Origin: Nyssa sinensis
Taxonomy: Eukaryota > Streptophyta > Magnoliopsida > Cornales > Nyssaceae
DNA: 64,000 nt
Direction of reading: 5' to 3'
Assembly (NCBI GenBank): GCA_008638375.1
Contig: CM018052.1
Location: forward strand, 31,566,239 to 31,630,238
Numbering within the stretch: position 1 is the stretch's first letter; each line of letters begins with the position of its first letter. Below are positions 44,797-57,236 of the stretch, piece after piece. A program made the translations under genes and the position numbers. Below the pieces are notes generated by a model. It saw only the letters and a list, made by a program, of their open reading frames with translations. It was not told where the DNA came from and searched no databases.

Positions 44797-45104
44797 AACA
44801 ATTATTGGATGTATGTATATATGTATATATATATATATATATCTATGTATATATATAGGTATAAATTTGAGGTATTTATTTAGTATATGTGTATACATGT
44901 GAGTGTATATTTAAAAGTGAAAATATACATGTATATGTATATATATAAATCAGATTGTGGGCATGTGTGTGTGTGTGTACCCGGTTGTGTGTGTGTGTGA
45001 GTTTGAGTGTGATACACTCAAACAAGGCATGGGGTAAGGTTGTGTGTGTGAGTAGAATTCAGGGAGTGGGGGGGTGCAGAATCGGCAGAGAGTGGTTGGT
45101 CTTG

Positions 45105-45148
<44 letters not shown>

Positions 45149-47698
45149 TAGAGAGAGAGTGAAGAGAAATGAGGGTGTGTCTCGGGTGAGAAGAAAAGAA
45201 AGGGAAAGGAAAGAAAACTGAGAGCAAGGGAGAGGGTTCTGAAGAAGCAGAAGTAACCAAGAGGAGCAGAGAGGAGAATGAGGAAGCTGCCCAGAGAAAA
45301 ATCAGAAAACTTGGTGAGTTCACCCATTTCTGGTTTTAAATTTTTAGAAACGTGATGGTTAATTTTAATTATGAGGTTTTGTTAAGCACGAAATATAGAA
45401 CACATTACGACAAGAATCAACCAAAATAGTTGAGAAATGAGAGAGGAAAGGGGAGTTGCAGGTCGGGTAGGATAATCGGGTTGGTGCATTTTTCTTGCCT
45501 CAAAGCTTAATCTAATGGCCTAGATCTAACTCTCATAGATACAGGAAATGTTTGGAGTCGAAATGGGGCAAGGGCAGTGACTAAAAGTCACAAACATGAG
45601 TGTTTACCAGTTGGCCGGAAAACTGGTAACAAGAAATAATGGGACCATTCCTTCGGTTTGGAAGGTCCAAAACGGTGTTGGAGTGTTCTGAAATTACCTT
45701 AGGTCCATTTAGGATCAAAAACCATCCTAAAAAGTCCAAGAAAATCAAGTTGGAAAAATCAAATTTTGCAGTTTCCGGCAATCGTCGCCGGAGAAGACGA
45801 CCGGAGGTTCGTCGGAAAAACGGGGGGAAGAAGGGACTGACCGGGTCGGGTCCCGGGTCGGGTCGGGTCCGGTTCGGGTCGGGCGCGAACCACCCTACCA
45901 CGTGTCGCATTCTGTTTTAAATTAAAAAGGGGAATGGGGGTGTTTGGCAACGGGGATGAGAAATTAAAATTGGGAAATTGAATTGGAGACAGGGATATCC
46001 TATCCCAGTTTTAGCCCTATCCCCTGTTTGGTTAACTTGATTTAGAATGACAAATTAAACTAGTTTTAATTTGGACCTTTTGGAATTTGAACCTTTTAGA
46101 ATTTGAACCTTAACCCTGAACTTTCGAAAATTACAAATTGACCCCCCAACTGTTAGAAATTACACTTTGACCCACCTGATTAAATTATTAATAAAATATT
46201 AATTAAATTAATTAATTAATTTAATTTAATTAATTAAATATTCAAATATATTTCGGAATCCAAATGGGACAAGTCATTAGTGTATTTTGACTATCTCGAC
46301 CATTCCGAGACCAATGGTGAGGTCCATTTTACGAGATGGGGTCCCAAAAAATAAAAGACCCATAGTAACCCTTAAAATTACCAAAATGCCCCTAACTTGA
46401 AACACTGTCAGACGAACTCCGAATTAGGTAAACAAATAGTGAAACTTTATTATCTCGAACATTCCGGACTCAACCGTGGAGTCCGATTTGTGAAAAGAGG
46501 TCACGAAATGTAAGGACCCGTGTAAAGTGCAAAATGACTGTTTTGCCCTTTTAAACCCCGGTGTCCGAATTGAGTTCTACGAGAACCTAGACTTACTTTC
46601 TTAAACGTTCTAGAACCAATGGTAGGGTTTAATTTAGCAGAATAGAAACTTATGAATTAAAGGCATAAAATTTGATGAATAGCATAAATTCAAATAACAA
46701 TAGACTGAGTTGTAATTTCTACTTTTAGGGACACTGACAGGACAGGAGGGGGCGATCTGCTCTTCTACATTTTCATCCGTCGGTTCAGTTACATATAATG
46801 CACGATCTTCTAGGGTTGATACCAACCCATCAGGTATGGTGTTTTGCTAATGTTAGAAATGAAATTAAGTTAGGAATATTTGTGAATGACTAGAATGACT
46901 TATGTGCTTATGTGGAATGTGTTTATTTGATGATTTAGGGTTGATTGCTCACATGCTTGCGTGTCACTTGTACTTTATAAAAATTTAGTGAATGATGAAT
47001 GTGAATCATGACATGTGTTTAAGTTGATAAGATGAGATATGCTTGCATATGGAATTGACTGATGATTTATATGTTATTGTTCGAGCACGCTATATTATTG
47101 ATCACTATGTTCATTGAGGTTGCATTGGCATATTGGCATATGATGAATCCTTTCAGAACATAGTGTGGGTTGAGCATTGCATTATGAGGGTGTAGATCCT
47201 GTGGTGAAAAACTCAAAATTGGCCATTGCATCGGGGAGTACCCGGAAAAGAAACATGGGTGTGACATAGAGTTGTGCATGGGTGCGTCATGCATACCTTT
47301 CATATATTACTGCGATGCTTGAAATGACATTTAGAGATAAATGTACACTTTGCACATGCCACGCCTTAGCTTTATTTCTTGCATTAGCACTTCATCATAC
47401 CAGCAGTTGAGCTGACCCATTCGTGGGCAACATTTTCAGATGAGGACCCTCCAGCTATTTGAGACCCAGTGATGCTTTGATAGGAGGAGGCACTTGTTAT
47501 ATTTTGGTCCGTGGGACCTATGTTTTGTAATGTAAGGGCTTAAGCCCGAATGACCTATGAACAATGTATTCATGTTATCTTATGTATTGATGGGGATGGA
47601 CCCATGTTTAGTGGATTTATTTACCTTGTCCTTTTATTTATTTTATTTTCTGTCTCGTTACTCGCGTCCCGGGTTCGTAGGGAATTCGGGGCGTGACA
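44709..47698 (+). mobile_element. Nested solo LTR (2990 bp) of a large-LTR Gypsy
   Basis: Starts TGTTATAACATGAAAATT and ends GGGGCGTGACA; the 5-bp TSD TCCAT occurs on both sides (44704-44708, 47699-47703). Contains (ATT)n, (AT)n, a (GA)n tract (45105-45150), a GGGTCGGGTC-rich block (45845-45885) and no coding genes. Length and architecture fit Tekay/Del-type LTRs. A solo LTR forms when the two LTRs of one element recombine. Confidence 0.88.
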
Positions 47699-47703
47699 TC
47701 CAT

Positions 47704-48897
47704 CTACTGGTCAGGCTCATCCCATTCATATGGGAGCTGAGGCCGCGAGGCAAAATTCCCAGGAAGTTCCGCCTAGGGAACCACAAAGGGCTGAAGAAGT
47801 GGCGGAGTCCATGGATCGAACTATTGTCATAAGAGGTGCCCAGAACCCTCCAGAGCAAGATGAGTTGGCCAGAATGCTCGGAAGACTTGCCACCCTATTC
47901 ACTCCTGCCATCATGGCAGAAGAAAGACCGAGGAAGTTTGTTATGTCGAAGTTCACCCTCTATGATGGAACCGGAGATCCAGGGGACCATCTGTCACATT
48001 ACTAGCACACAATGGCCCTTCATGGGGCCTCTGATGCTTTTATGTGCCGAACTTTCATTACCAGTCTGAAAGGCACGGCCCGCCCTAAAATGGTTTCATC
48101 ACCTCCCACCGAACTCAGTTGCCAGCTTCTATGAGTGCGGTAGAAGGTTTCTAGACAGGTTCATGAAGAGCAGAAGGCTCAGAAACGGACCAGAGTTCTT
48201 ACTGAATGTCAAACAGGCTAGAGAAGAGCCTCTCAGAGCTTACATCGAGCATTTCAACGTCGAGCTAACCGAAGTTACCGATTGCAGCCCGAGTTTCCTG
48301 GTAGCCGCCTTTACCTTTGGCCTTGCACTGGGAAGTTTTAGGGGCTCCTTGACAAAAAGTCCTCCTGCTGACATGGCTACATTAATGGACCGCGCCAAGA
48401 AATATATCAATCTTGAGGAAGCAAACGGAACGTCCCAAAAAGGCAAAGAGCAAACCCAGAAGGAAAATCCCAAAAGAGATGACCAGAGAAGGGATGACCA
48501 TAGGAGGGGCGACCAGACGAAGCATTCTAACAAGAAGAGGGTCAGAAGCCCAGAAAAGAGAACGGTACCCAGAGCTGTCTATAATTCCGGTCCAAGGGAG
48601 TTCACCAACTTTACTCCTCTGAACACTACACTGGCTCAGATACTCCGACAAATTCGAGATCATGAAAACCTGAGATGGCCAGAACCTATAAGGGGAGATC
48701 CCAGCCTTCGGGACCAAAGTAAATACTGCAACTTCCATAAAGATCATGGGCATACTACAAATACATGCAGGAACCTCAGATATGAGATTGAGCGACTCAT
48801 AAAAATGGGGCGTCTTTGGGAGTTTGTTAAGCAGGATGGAAGACAGAATCCCAATGAAGACAAACCTCAGCCAAGGACGGACCAAAGACCTGAGTAG
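47704..48897 (+). pseudogene. Gypsy gag, 3' part
   Basis: Continues gag after the solo LTR (MGAEAARQNSQEVPPREPQR). The retrotransposon gag core includes FTLYDGTGDPGDHLSHY and, after a frame shift near 48080, FLDRFMKSRRLRNGPEFL. A Lys/Arg/Asp-rich linker precedes a CX2HX4HX4C zinc finger (YCNFHKDHGHTTNTC, about 48725), the variant usual in Tat elements. TAG at 48003 and TAG at 48895 break the frame. Confidence 0.88.
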
Positions 48898-48959
48898 AGA
48901 CATGAGTAGAGGGAAGGACGGAAAGAGCCTCAGAGGTAGAACAACCATGTTATTTACGT

Positions 48960-49700
48960 CCTCTATGCAGATAGTTCAGCTATAAGAACATCCAACCGAG
49001 CAAGAAAAAGATATGCCCGGGAGGCTAGGAACGTCCTGCAGGTCACCAACATAGAGAAAAGGCCCAGGCCCGTACCAGAAATCCAGTTCACAGAGCAAGA
49101 TTTGACTGGAGTACACTGTCCACATAGTGATACTCTTGTCATCACTCTCAAGATTGCCAACTTTGAGATTAGAAGAATCCTGGTAGATACGGGCAGTTTT
49201 GCCAACATTCTGTTCTATGAGCCAATCAAGCAGATGAGAATCAACCTCAACAATGTCAAGCCCTCAACCGCAATAATGGTTGGGTTTGATGGTAATTTGA
49301 GCACCCCATTGAGTAGGATTGATCTGCCCACTACCATAGGGGAAGGCGAGGGACAGAAAACCACAATGTCATAATACATGGTCTTGAATGGAAAGTCCCC
49401 TTACAATATCATAATGAGGAGACCGTGGCTACACCAGCTGGGAGCTGTAACCTCAAATTCCCACCAATGCTTAAAATACGTTCATAATCAAGCTGTCTAT
49501 TCTATTAGAGGATGCCAGCCGACCTCTCGGGAATGCCATGCTCTCGCACTCAAGGAGAAGGCCACCAAATAGCAATTACAGTATGCTCGGGAGCGTGTGG
49601 ATCTAGTTCCTCCCCACAACCCCGAAGATGAGGATTGCTCTTCCAAAATTGAGGAGCCTCTAAGCCCAAGAGGATGAGATAGCAGGGCCAAACCAATCGG
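48960..49700 (+). pseudogene. Gypsy protease region
   Basis: Aspartic protease motif ILVDTGSFANILFY at about 49180 with DTG active site, preceded by HSDTLVITLKIANFEI. TAA at about 49372, TAG at about 49570 and TGA at about 49677 interrupt it. Confidence 0.85.
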
Positions 49701-49749
49701 GGAACCCGTTAAAATATTAGTCAGCCCTGAATCTGAGGGGTGCTATCTA

Positions 49750-51186
49750 CACATTGGCCCAGATCTAACGCCTACCGAGCAAGAGGAGATAATAAGATTC
49801 CTGAAAGACAACCTCTCCGTATTCGCATGGGAGACTAAAGATATGGAGGGTATAGACCCAAACCTCATAACTCACAAGCTGATGGTGGATCCAGACCACC
49901 CACCAGTGAGGCAGAAAAGAAGGCCGCTTGCTCCAGAGCGGCATCAGATCATAAACGAAGAGGTTCAGAGGTTGCTTAAAGCTAGGATGATACGAGAGGT
50001 ATTCTACCCTGAGTCGTTGGCTAATACAGTGCTAGTCAAAAAGAAAAATGGCAAGTGGAGGGTCTGCGTGGATTATACAAACCTCAACAAAGCATGCCCC
50101 AAAGATAGCTTTCCACTACCGAGGATAGATCAGCTGGTTGATGCCACTGCCGGGCATGAGCTTATGAGTTTCATGGATGCGTATTCAGGATACAATGAAA
50201 TCCAGATGCACCCTCCAGACCAAGAGAAAACAGCATTCATAACCGAACGTGGTCTATATTGTTACAAAGTAATGCCGTTCGGTCTAAAGAATACTGGGGC
50301 CACATATCAGCGTTTGGTCAACAAGATGTTTAGCCCACTGATTGGCAATACCATGGAGGTTTACATTGATGACATGCTAGTCAAAAGCTTATAGAAAAGT
50401 AGCCACTTCCAGCACTTAGCTCAGACTTTCGACATCCTAAAGCAACACAAGATGAAACTCAATCCCTCAAAATGTACCTTCGGGGTGACGAAGGGAAAAT
50501 TCTTAGGATATACCGTCTCTCAGAGGGGTATCGAGGCGGACCCCACTCAGATCAAGGCACTGATCGAGTTGAAATCACCACGAACAAAGAAAGACATACA
50601 TGCCTTGAATGGTAGGGTTGAAACTCTGAGCAGATTCATTTCTAAATCCACAGATCGTTGCCTACCATTCTTCAAAGCTCTGAAAGGCAACAGAACTCTA
50701 CAATGGACAGAAGACTGCGAAAAAGCCTTTCAAGAGCTAAAGGAATATCTTGCTTCCCCAGAGCTCTTGTCTAAACCAATCCAAGGGGAGAAACTACTCC
50801 TCTATCTCGTAGTCTCAGAGAATGCAGTTAGCTCCGTACTGGTCAGGCAGGATAGGGAGTCCAGAGGCCCATATTCTATGTTAGTAAGGCATTGCTCGAC
50901 ACAGAAAAGAGATACCCAGAGGTAGAGAAATTGGCCTACGCTCTGGTGATATCAGCTCGGAAACTCTGGCTATATTTTCAGGCCCATCCAGTTGAAATCC
51001 CGACTGCCTATCCCTTAAAGTCAATATTAGGGAAACCTGAGGTCTCAGGAAGATTGGTGAAGTGGTCTGTGGAGTTAGGAGAATTTGACATATCATATGT
51101 TCCTCGGAGCTCCATCAAAGGGCAAGCCTTAGCAGATTTTGTTATTGAGTTCACCCCGGCAATACAGGATAAGGCAGAGCTTTTTT
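49750..51186 (+). pseudogene. Gypsy reverse transcriptase and first RNase H
   Basis: RT: linker NLSVFAWETKDMEGIDP, then ANTVLVKKKNGKWRVCVDY, DAYSGYNEIQMHP, MPFGLKNTGATYQRL and catalytic YIDDMLVKS (about 50365). TAG follows at 50392. RT thumb and RNase H: FLGYTVSQRGIEADP, QELKEYLASPELLSKP, then a frame shift near 50880 and EKRYPEVEKLAYALV. TAG near 51187. Otherwise well preserved. Confidence 0.9.
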
Positions 51187-51640
51187 AGGATTCAGGTACA
51201 TGGCAGCTCTATACGGATGGATCATCCACCGATCATGGGTCGGGTGTTGGCTTGGTACTACAGTCCCTTGACGGACTCCTATCGGAGAAGGCGGTTAGCC
51301 TGGGATTCAGAACCTCCAATAATGAAGCAGAATATGAAGCCCTAATCCTAGGCATAAGGTTAGCTCTGGAGTGTGATGTTCGGGACCTTGAGGGGTCTTC
51401 TCGGATTCTCAGTTGGTGGTGAGCCATGTCCAGGGAGAATTTTTCATTAAAGACGACATGATGCTTCGATACGCCGAATTAGTAAATTTATTAAAGCAAT
51501 CCTTCCGGACGTTCTCCATCCAGAAAATATAGAGGAGCCAGAACTGCAGAGCAGATGCTTTGGCAAACATGGTGTCCCGCCTAAGGACAGAAGGAGATTC
51601 TACAGTAAGAATTTCCTACCAGCCAAGACCCAGTATAGAG
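51187..51640 (+). pseudogene. Gypsy second (archaeal-type) RNase H
   Basis: WQLYTDGSSTDHGSGVGLVL then NNEAEYEALILGIRLALE: the D and E residues of a second RNase H, separate from the RT-linked one. This extra domain between RNase H and integrase marks the Tat lineage. A frame shift near 51390 and stops follow. Confidence 0.85.
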
Positions 51641-52915
51641 GAAGTTCGAATTAACCAAGCTAGTGAACAGCCCCAGAACTGGATGACTCCAATTTACCAA
51701 TACTTGGAATCAGGGCTCCTACCAGAAGATAAGAACAGAGCAAGAAGAATCTGAACCAGAGCAGCTCGGTATATGGTCCTGAACAAAAAGCTTTACAGAA
51801 GGTCTTATTCACAGCCCTTGTTGAAGTGCTTAAATCCAGAAGAATCTCAATATGTCTTGGCAGAAATTCATGAAGGGATTTGTGGGAACCATAATGGGGG
51901 TAGAACAATAGCTCATCGAGCTCTAACATAGGGCTACTACTGGCCTAGTATGCTGAAGCAGGCTAAGGAATACGTCCAGAAGTGTGACAAATGCCAAAGG
52001 TTCGTTCCCTATCAACACCAGCTCCATCATGAGCTCATCCCTATTGCTAGTCCTTGACCCTTTGCCCAGTGGGGGATGGACATTGTGGGCCCACTGCCTA
52101 AGGCCACACCAAACAGGAAATATCTGTTAGTGGCTATTGATTACTTCTCTAAATGGGCTGAACCTGAACATCTAACACATATCACCGAAAAGGAAGTTGA
52201 AAACTTCACTTGGAAAAACATTGTCTGCAGGTTCGGCATACCACGTGTGATCATCTCTGATAATGGAACACAGTTCTCCGGCAAAGTCTTCAAGAAATTC
52301 TGTGAAAATCTTCACATCAAGTAACATTTTGCCTCACCAGGCCATCCACAAGCGAATGGGCAAGCAAAAGTCACCAACTGCACAATTCTTGATGCACTAA
52401 GGAAACGGTTGGAGCAAGCCAAAGGAAGATGGGTGGAAGAACTTCCTGGTGTTCTCTGGGCTTATAGAACAACCAGGAGAACACCCACTTCTGAAACTCC
52501 TTTCTCACTCGCCTATGGTACAGAAACAATAATCCCTGTTGAGATCGGTATGCCAACTTTAAGAAATGAAGCCTTCCACCAAGAGTCCAACGATCAGCAA
52601 CTTCCGAAAAACCTGGACTTGCTTGAAGAAAAGAGGGATCAAGCCAGGATCAGGATGGAAGCCTATCAGCAAAGAATGGCCAACAACTCTAGAGTGGGTC
52701 TCAAGGCCGTCAACTTCCAAGTTGGTGACCTTGTCTTGAGAAGGGTTTTTTCGAACACCAAGGATCCCACTATGGGAAAGTTGTCACCCAACTGGGAAGG
52801 CCCGTACAAAGTGACCAAGGTTGTTAGACCTACCACCTATTGGCTAAAAGACATGGCTGGAAAACCTGTTCCTAGACCTTGGAATGTAGAACATTTATGG
52901 AAGTATTATCAATAA
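51640..52915 (+). pseudogene. Gypsy integrase
   Basis: Zinc finger HEGICGNHNGGR ... CDKCQ (about 51870-51995). Core: WGMDIVGPLPKA (first D, 52070), ISDNGTQF (second D, 52255), GQAKVTN where the usual E (GQ.E.TN) is K. C-terminal region runs to KYYQ-stop at 52915. Stops at about 51753, 51929, 52057 and 52324. The missing catalytic Glu is a further inactivating change. Confidence 0.9.
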
Positions 52916-52956
52916 AGGTTTCCTTTTTTCTTAAAATACCTCCATAAAATGTTCAT

Positions 52957-53597
52957 ATCTAATGCACAGACCTTTTAGTGTCTGGTCCATCAAATGCACA
53001 AACCTTCAAAAGTCTGGTCCATCTAATGTACAGACCTTCAAGAGTCTGGTCCATCTCTAGATGCACAGACCTTCAGAGTCTGGTCCATCTCTAATGTACA
53101 GACCTTCAAAAGTCTGGTCCATCTAATGTACAGGCCTTCAAGAGTCTGGTCCATCTCTAATGCACAGACCTTCAGAGTCTGGTCTATCTCTAATGTACAG
53201 ACCTTCAAAAGTCTGGTCTATCTAATATACAGACCTTTAAGAGTCTGGTCCATCTCTAAATGCACAGACCTTCAGAGTCTGGTCTATCTCTAATGCACAA
53301 ACCTTCAGAGTCTGGTCCATCTCTAATGTACAGACCTTCAAAAGTCTAGTCCATCTAATGTACAGACCTTCAAGAGTCTGGTCCATCTCTAATGCACAGA
53401 CCTTCAGAGTCTGGTCCATCTAATGTACAAACCTTCAAAAGTCTGGTCCATCTAATGTACAGACCTTCAAAAGTAATGCACAGACCTTCAGAGTCTGGTC
53501 CATCTCTAATGTACAGACCTTCAAAAATTTGGTCCATCAAATGTACAGACCTTCAAAAGTCTGGTCCATCAAATGTACAGACCTTCAAGTCTAGTCT
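52957..53597 (+). repeat. Minisatellite, ~33-bp unit, about 20 copies
   Basis: Unit: AATGTACAGACCTTCAAAAG + TCTGGTCCATCT, with variants (GCACAGACC, TTCAGAG, CATCTCTA). Higher-order alternation of TTCAAAAG, TTCAAGAG and TTCAGAG units. Located just after pol. Confidence 0.95.
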
Positions 53598-54109
53598 AAA
53601 AACAAAAAGTCTGATTTGCTTATTTACTCGAATTAATACAAGTTACTCTACTCAAATGACTACTCTATAGAGCTAATCTAAATAGTACAAGAAGTAACTC
53701 AGACTTTGTCGAAGGCAAACTCATACACTATTGTGCAGCAATACATTGCCAAGACAACTCAGCTCACGGAGTTCACAAAAGTATTTCAGTTCGGAGATGA
53801 TAGAGTTGTTATAAAAATAAGTCTATACAACCATTGGCAGAAAGCAGTTGGCAACAGTGCTTGGAAAAATGCTCTAAAACACAATTTATTGAAGAGAGTC
53901 CAGAATTGAAGGAAAGAAACTCAGTTTTTATTGATATTTCATGAGAAAGTTACATCAGAACAAATAGATCAACAGAGAGACAAAGTACAACTCTAAAGAC
54001 TACAATAATATTGGATAAGCTATATTCCCGTTTTATGCCATCATGGCTTTCTTCCTCTAACTCCTCTAGACATCTGAAGCAAGGGTCCAGGGTCCCAAGG
54101 CACTATTAC
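53598..54109. other. Gypsy 3' non-coding region
   Basis: No recognisable domain on either strand. AT-rich compared with pol. Confidence 0.4.
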
Positions 54110-54542
54110 CGCCGCCACCGGCTCTCATTTGAAAGGAAGGGACCTTGAACCCCAATCTGCATCAAGGAGTACCCAGGCCATTTCATCATCACTGTCACTG
54201 GTAATAATACCAACGAAGGATGAGGGCACTAGGTCTCACAACACCTTCATTCTCCGCCTTCATTCTCCTCAGATTCAGCATGGCATCTAGGCCAGCCCGT
54301 ACAAGGGTCTCTGCCAAGGGAAGAAGGGAAGGAGGCATCTCCTCATCATCTTCATCATCAACGCTCCAAGCCTCGGTTGAATCAAGGATGGCCCACCTCC
54401 ATGAGGGAAAATCCTAGCCGGACGCTAAGATGGGCAAAGAGATCTTCTCCTTTAATCCTTCCTTGGACATTAAAGCAAAGGGTTGGGTGACTCTCGGCCA
54501 TGGCTTAATCACACCCAACTCAGACTGAAAATCGTCAATCAT
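54110..54542 (-). pseudogene. Antisense ORF unit 1 of the Gypsy element
   Basis: Minus strand ATG at 54542 (MIDDFQSELGVIKPWP), TAG at 54416. The same frame then continues (DFPSWRWAILDSTEAWSVDD, SLLPLAETLVRAGLDAML) with later stops. Has its own TATA box and lies downstream of a copy of the antisense promoter region. Function unknown. Confidence 0.5.
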
Positions 54543-54605
54543 CTTTGGGCGACAATTTGAGAGCAAGGAAAAGGAAAATTGGGCGTAAAAGTATGACCCT
54601 ATATC

Positions 54606-54614
54606 GTATATATA
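54606..54614 (-). promoter_or_regulatory. TATA-like box for antisense ORF unit 1
   Basis: TATATATAC on the minus strand, about 65 bp upstream of the ATG at 54542. The DNA beyond it (54650-54730: CGACGGCTGCGTAATAAATA, CGCATTAAACCGATGTCTCG) resembles 57290-57360 and 1120-1200, suggesting duplicated antisense promoters. Confidence 0.5.
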
Positions 54615-55283
54615 GACCCCTGAAATTGAAAAGCCATCCACCTAGACTGTCGCAACGGTTGAGGAAAAGATGGGCTTTGAAAACCCAAACGACGGCTGCG
54701 TAATAAATAACGCATTAAACCGATGTCTCGGAAGATTAAAAGTCAGGGTGCATAACTTCCCTAAACTTACAGCCTTAGTCAAGTGTCAAAAGCTTCTGAT
54801 ATAAAGAAACGGGCAACGTCAGCCTTCAATCACTATTTTACTGCAAGTTATACAGCTCGGAAGACAACTGTCAACAATGTGGGATCTGGTCTGAAGCTAA
54901 CTTGCTAATCTCAATCAGTTGAGTCACAGCACTCAACGCTCTTATGAAGTTTTGAAGGGCTGGAGCCCAAACTTATTCTACCGAATACCAAAGAGCTGGA
55001 AAGACATTGAATCTACTTGGCATCAACAACAAAAATTGACAAAGTGTCGCGTCTCAAAACGACAAAGATACTCAAAAGAGTCAATTATATTAAAAATGTG
55101 TCCAGTACATCAAAAAAAATAAAAAAAAAAAGATACAAAAGTTTAAGTTGCGTGATCAGCTGGGGAGGGGTCTTCTTATTAAGAGAGTTTAGGAAGGACG
55201 GCCTCAACTACTTCTCTAGGGAAGGCAGCTTCGGGAGGATCAACCCCAAAAGGCACAATCGAGGATATATCGAAGTCAGGGAA
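54615..55283. other. Spacer between antisense units
   Basis: Contains the duplicated promoter-like block (54650-54730) and an A-rich stretch near 55110-55130. No gene supported. Confidence 0.4.
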
Positions 55284-57023
55284 TTAGGCAAGAAACTTGG
55301 ATCGGAAGTTATTGAAGCCGAACAGAATCAGGTTATCAGCCATCCCTTCAAGCTCCGCCTTCATTTCTGCCTCATACTTCGTCTTGGCCTGTTCAACTGC
55401 GTCCTCTAGCTTCTGATTATAGAGATACCGCATGCCGTCCATCTCCCTCCGAAGTCTCTCCGACTCCATGGCATGAAGGTCCTTCTCAGATTCCATGACT
55501 GCCAGAGAGTTGGATACTTCTTTCCACTTCTCCTCCCAAGCATGAGTAGCAGACTGGGCTGATCCCAGTTGAAACCTAACCTCATCCAATTTAGCTTGAA
55601 GCTTGTCAACTTCCTCTGAAGCCGGAGAGACCTCCGTCAGAGTAGAGAGGATGTGCAAGGACTGCATTATACAAAATAAACAAGTCAGTACCATGCCGGA
55701 AGTATCTAAAAAGAGGAAGCTAAAGAACTTACTTTAACTTGAAGATAAGACAGATCAGCTAGAAGCTTCTCTGACTTCTATGGCTTCAGCTTCAGAGCTC
55801 CTTTAGTCCAGAACTCCTTGAAGATCTTTTTTGCTGCCTGATTGACAGCACCAGCAGAGGCCTGAAGGGTCGTTGCCCCTGATTTACCCTTGCCCGTCTT
55901 ACTACTAGGAACAGGGGGAACCGTGGAAATAGGCGAAAGGGCCTCCCTCTCCCCTTCGGCGGGTTCAGGAGAGTTCGAAATTAACCTCCTCCTTTTTGTT
56001 TGAAGAGGAGGATCCGCTGGGGAAGAGGTCTCCCCTACTACTGAAGATGGCCCGGTCTCCCACCGAGCCATTACGCCCTGCGTCAGATCACCAATAAAGT
56101 TCCTAACAGCCATCAAGTTTTCAAGAGTAACGATGATGGTGTGATCTCGGTTGCTAGTTTGCAAGAGCTGACGATACAAGGCCTGAAGCTCGGAAGTGAA
56201 GATTGGCCTCTTTCAGATATTCCTATCTATGCAAAAAACACACAAGTTAATCAGATCGACAGTCGAAGAGCGAAACAGAATCAGAGCAGTTATAATGAAA
56301 ATTGGGTCTCACACCTTCGCCCCGTAGTTTGAAGGAATGTCGAGAAGTGGTCTTGGAAGTCTTCACGCTCCCATCCTCCTTTAATGAAAAAGTACCACTT
56401 CTTCCAAGTTTTATTGGAAGAGGGTACAGAGGAAAGGGGTTTGAATCCCTTGTCAAAAGACATATAATAGAGACCTTCCGACCTCATATACTTTAGATCC
56501 ATGTTGCTGCGAATCAAGTCAAGGGGCACGACAACATTGTTCAGATGCCCTAGCACTATGAAACTTAACAAATGTCTCCAACTATTCAGGTTGAGGTCTG
56601 CAGGACAAAGGTTAAACCAACAGAATAACTGCTTTACAAGGTCGGGAAGGGGGAGTGTCAACCCCATATCAAACCAAGCCATATAAACACAAATTTCACC
56701 ATCCCTAATATCCCGAGGGCGATCTAGGGAGTCTGGAACCCTAAAAGTGACATTCGAAAGGAGGCATACTTCTCCCACAACCTCTCTAGCATTTCCTCGG
56801 TGATCGCACTCTCACCTTCTTCTCTATAATTGGATCGACCAGAGGTCTCTCCAGCCCTATTTGGGGGTTCCATAAACGCATCGACTATTCTAACCTCTGA
56901 ATTAGAAAGAGACCCCACCGACCTATTTTCGACGTCATCAATTTGAAGGGTATTTACCATTTGGAGTTGAGTAACAGTCCTAGAAGAACTTCTTGAGCCA
57001 GAAGGTGATCCAGGACCAGACAT
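55284..57023 (-). pseudogene. Antisense gene of the Gypsy element (gypsy-type transposon domain, coiled coil)
   Basis: Minus strand, three probable exons. Exon 1 from ATG 57023 (MSGPGSPSGSRSSSRTV) has the conserved block LCPADLNLNSWRHLLSFIVL and PSSNKTWKKWYFFIKGGWER (PF04195-like), ending at a GT donor near 56312. Exon 2 begins near 56209 (RPIFTSELQALYRQLLQTS) and carries KRRRLISNSPEPAEG, a basic nuclear-signal-like patch. Exon 3 (about 55690-55284) is a coiled coil (VDKLQAKLDEVRFQLGSAQ, MESERLRREMDGMRYL). A frameshift near 56760 splits exon 1. Same family as the gene at 894-1. Confidence 0.75.
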
Positions 57024-57236
57024 AGCGGGTAAGAGGGTGAGACGAAGTAGAGAAAAAAAGAATAGTAAGAGGGACTAAAAGTCAACCTGAAATCAAGTGG
57101 GGAAATGAAGGCTTCAGGCAACGAGCACTTTTCAAACTTCGAGGATACGCCACTCAGTTTGATTTAACAATGGTAGGACTTCTGGTATAGTAAGAGCAAT
57201 TGAAGCAGAAAGGCACAATAATCCCTTTCTCTCTCT

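Noticed and set aside
44950..45327. Ser/Leu-rich ORFs on both strands
   Set aside because: They translate the (GA)n/(CT)n tract of the nested solo LTR.
48240..48948. Long minus-strand ORFs in Gypsy gag
   Set aside because: Shadows of the gag coding frame; no promoter or conserved motif, unlike the antisense genes at 55284-57023.
52957..53597. Regular repeats resembling a CRISPR array
   Set aside because: Units are contiguous variants of one sequence with no unique spacers, inside a plant retrotransposon; it is a minisatellite. The minus-strand MDQTLKVC-type ORF is its translation.
53706..53909. 67-codon ORF downstream of the minisatellite
   Set aside because: No domain and length expected by chance; left as non-coding.
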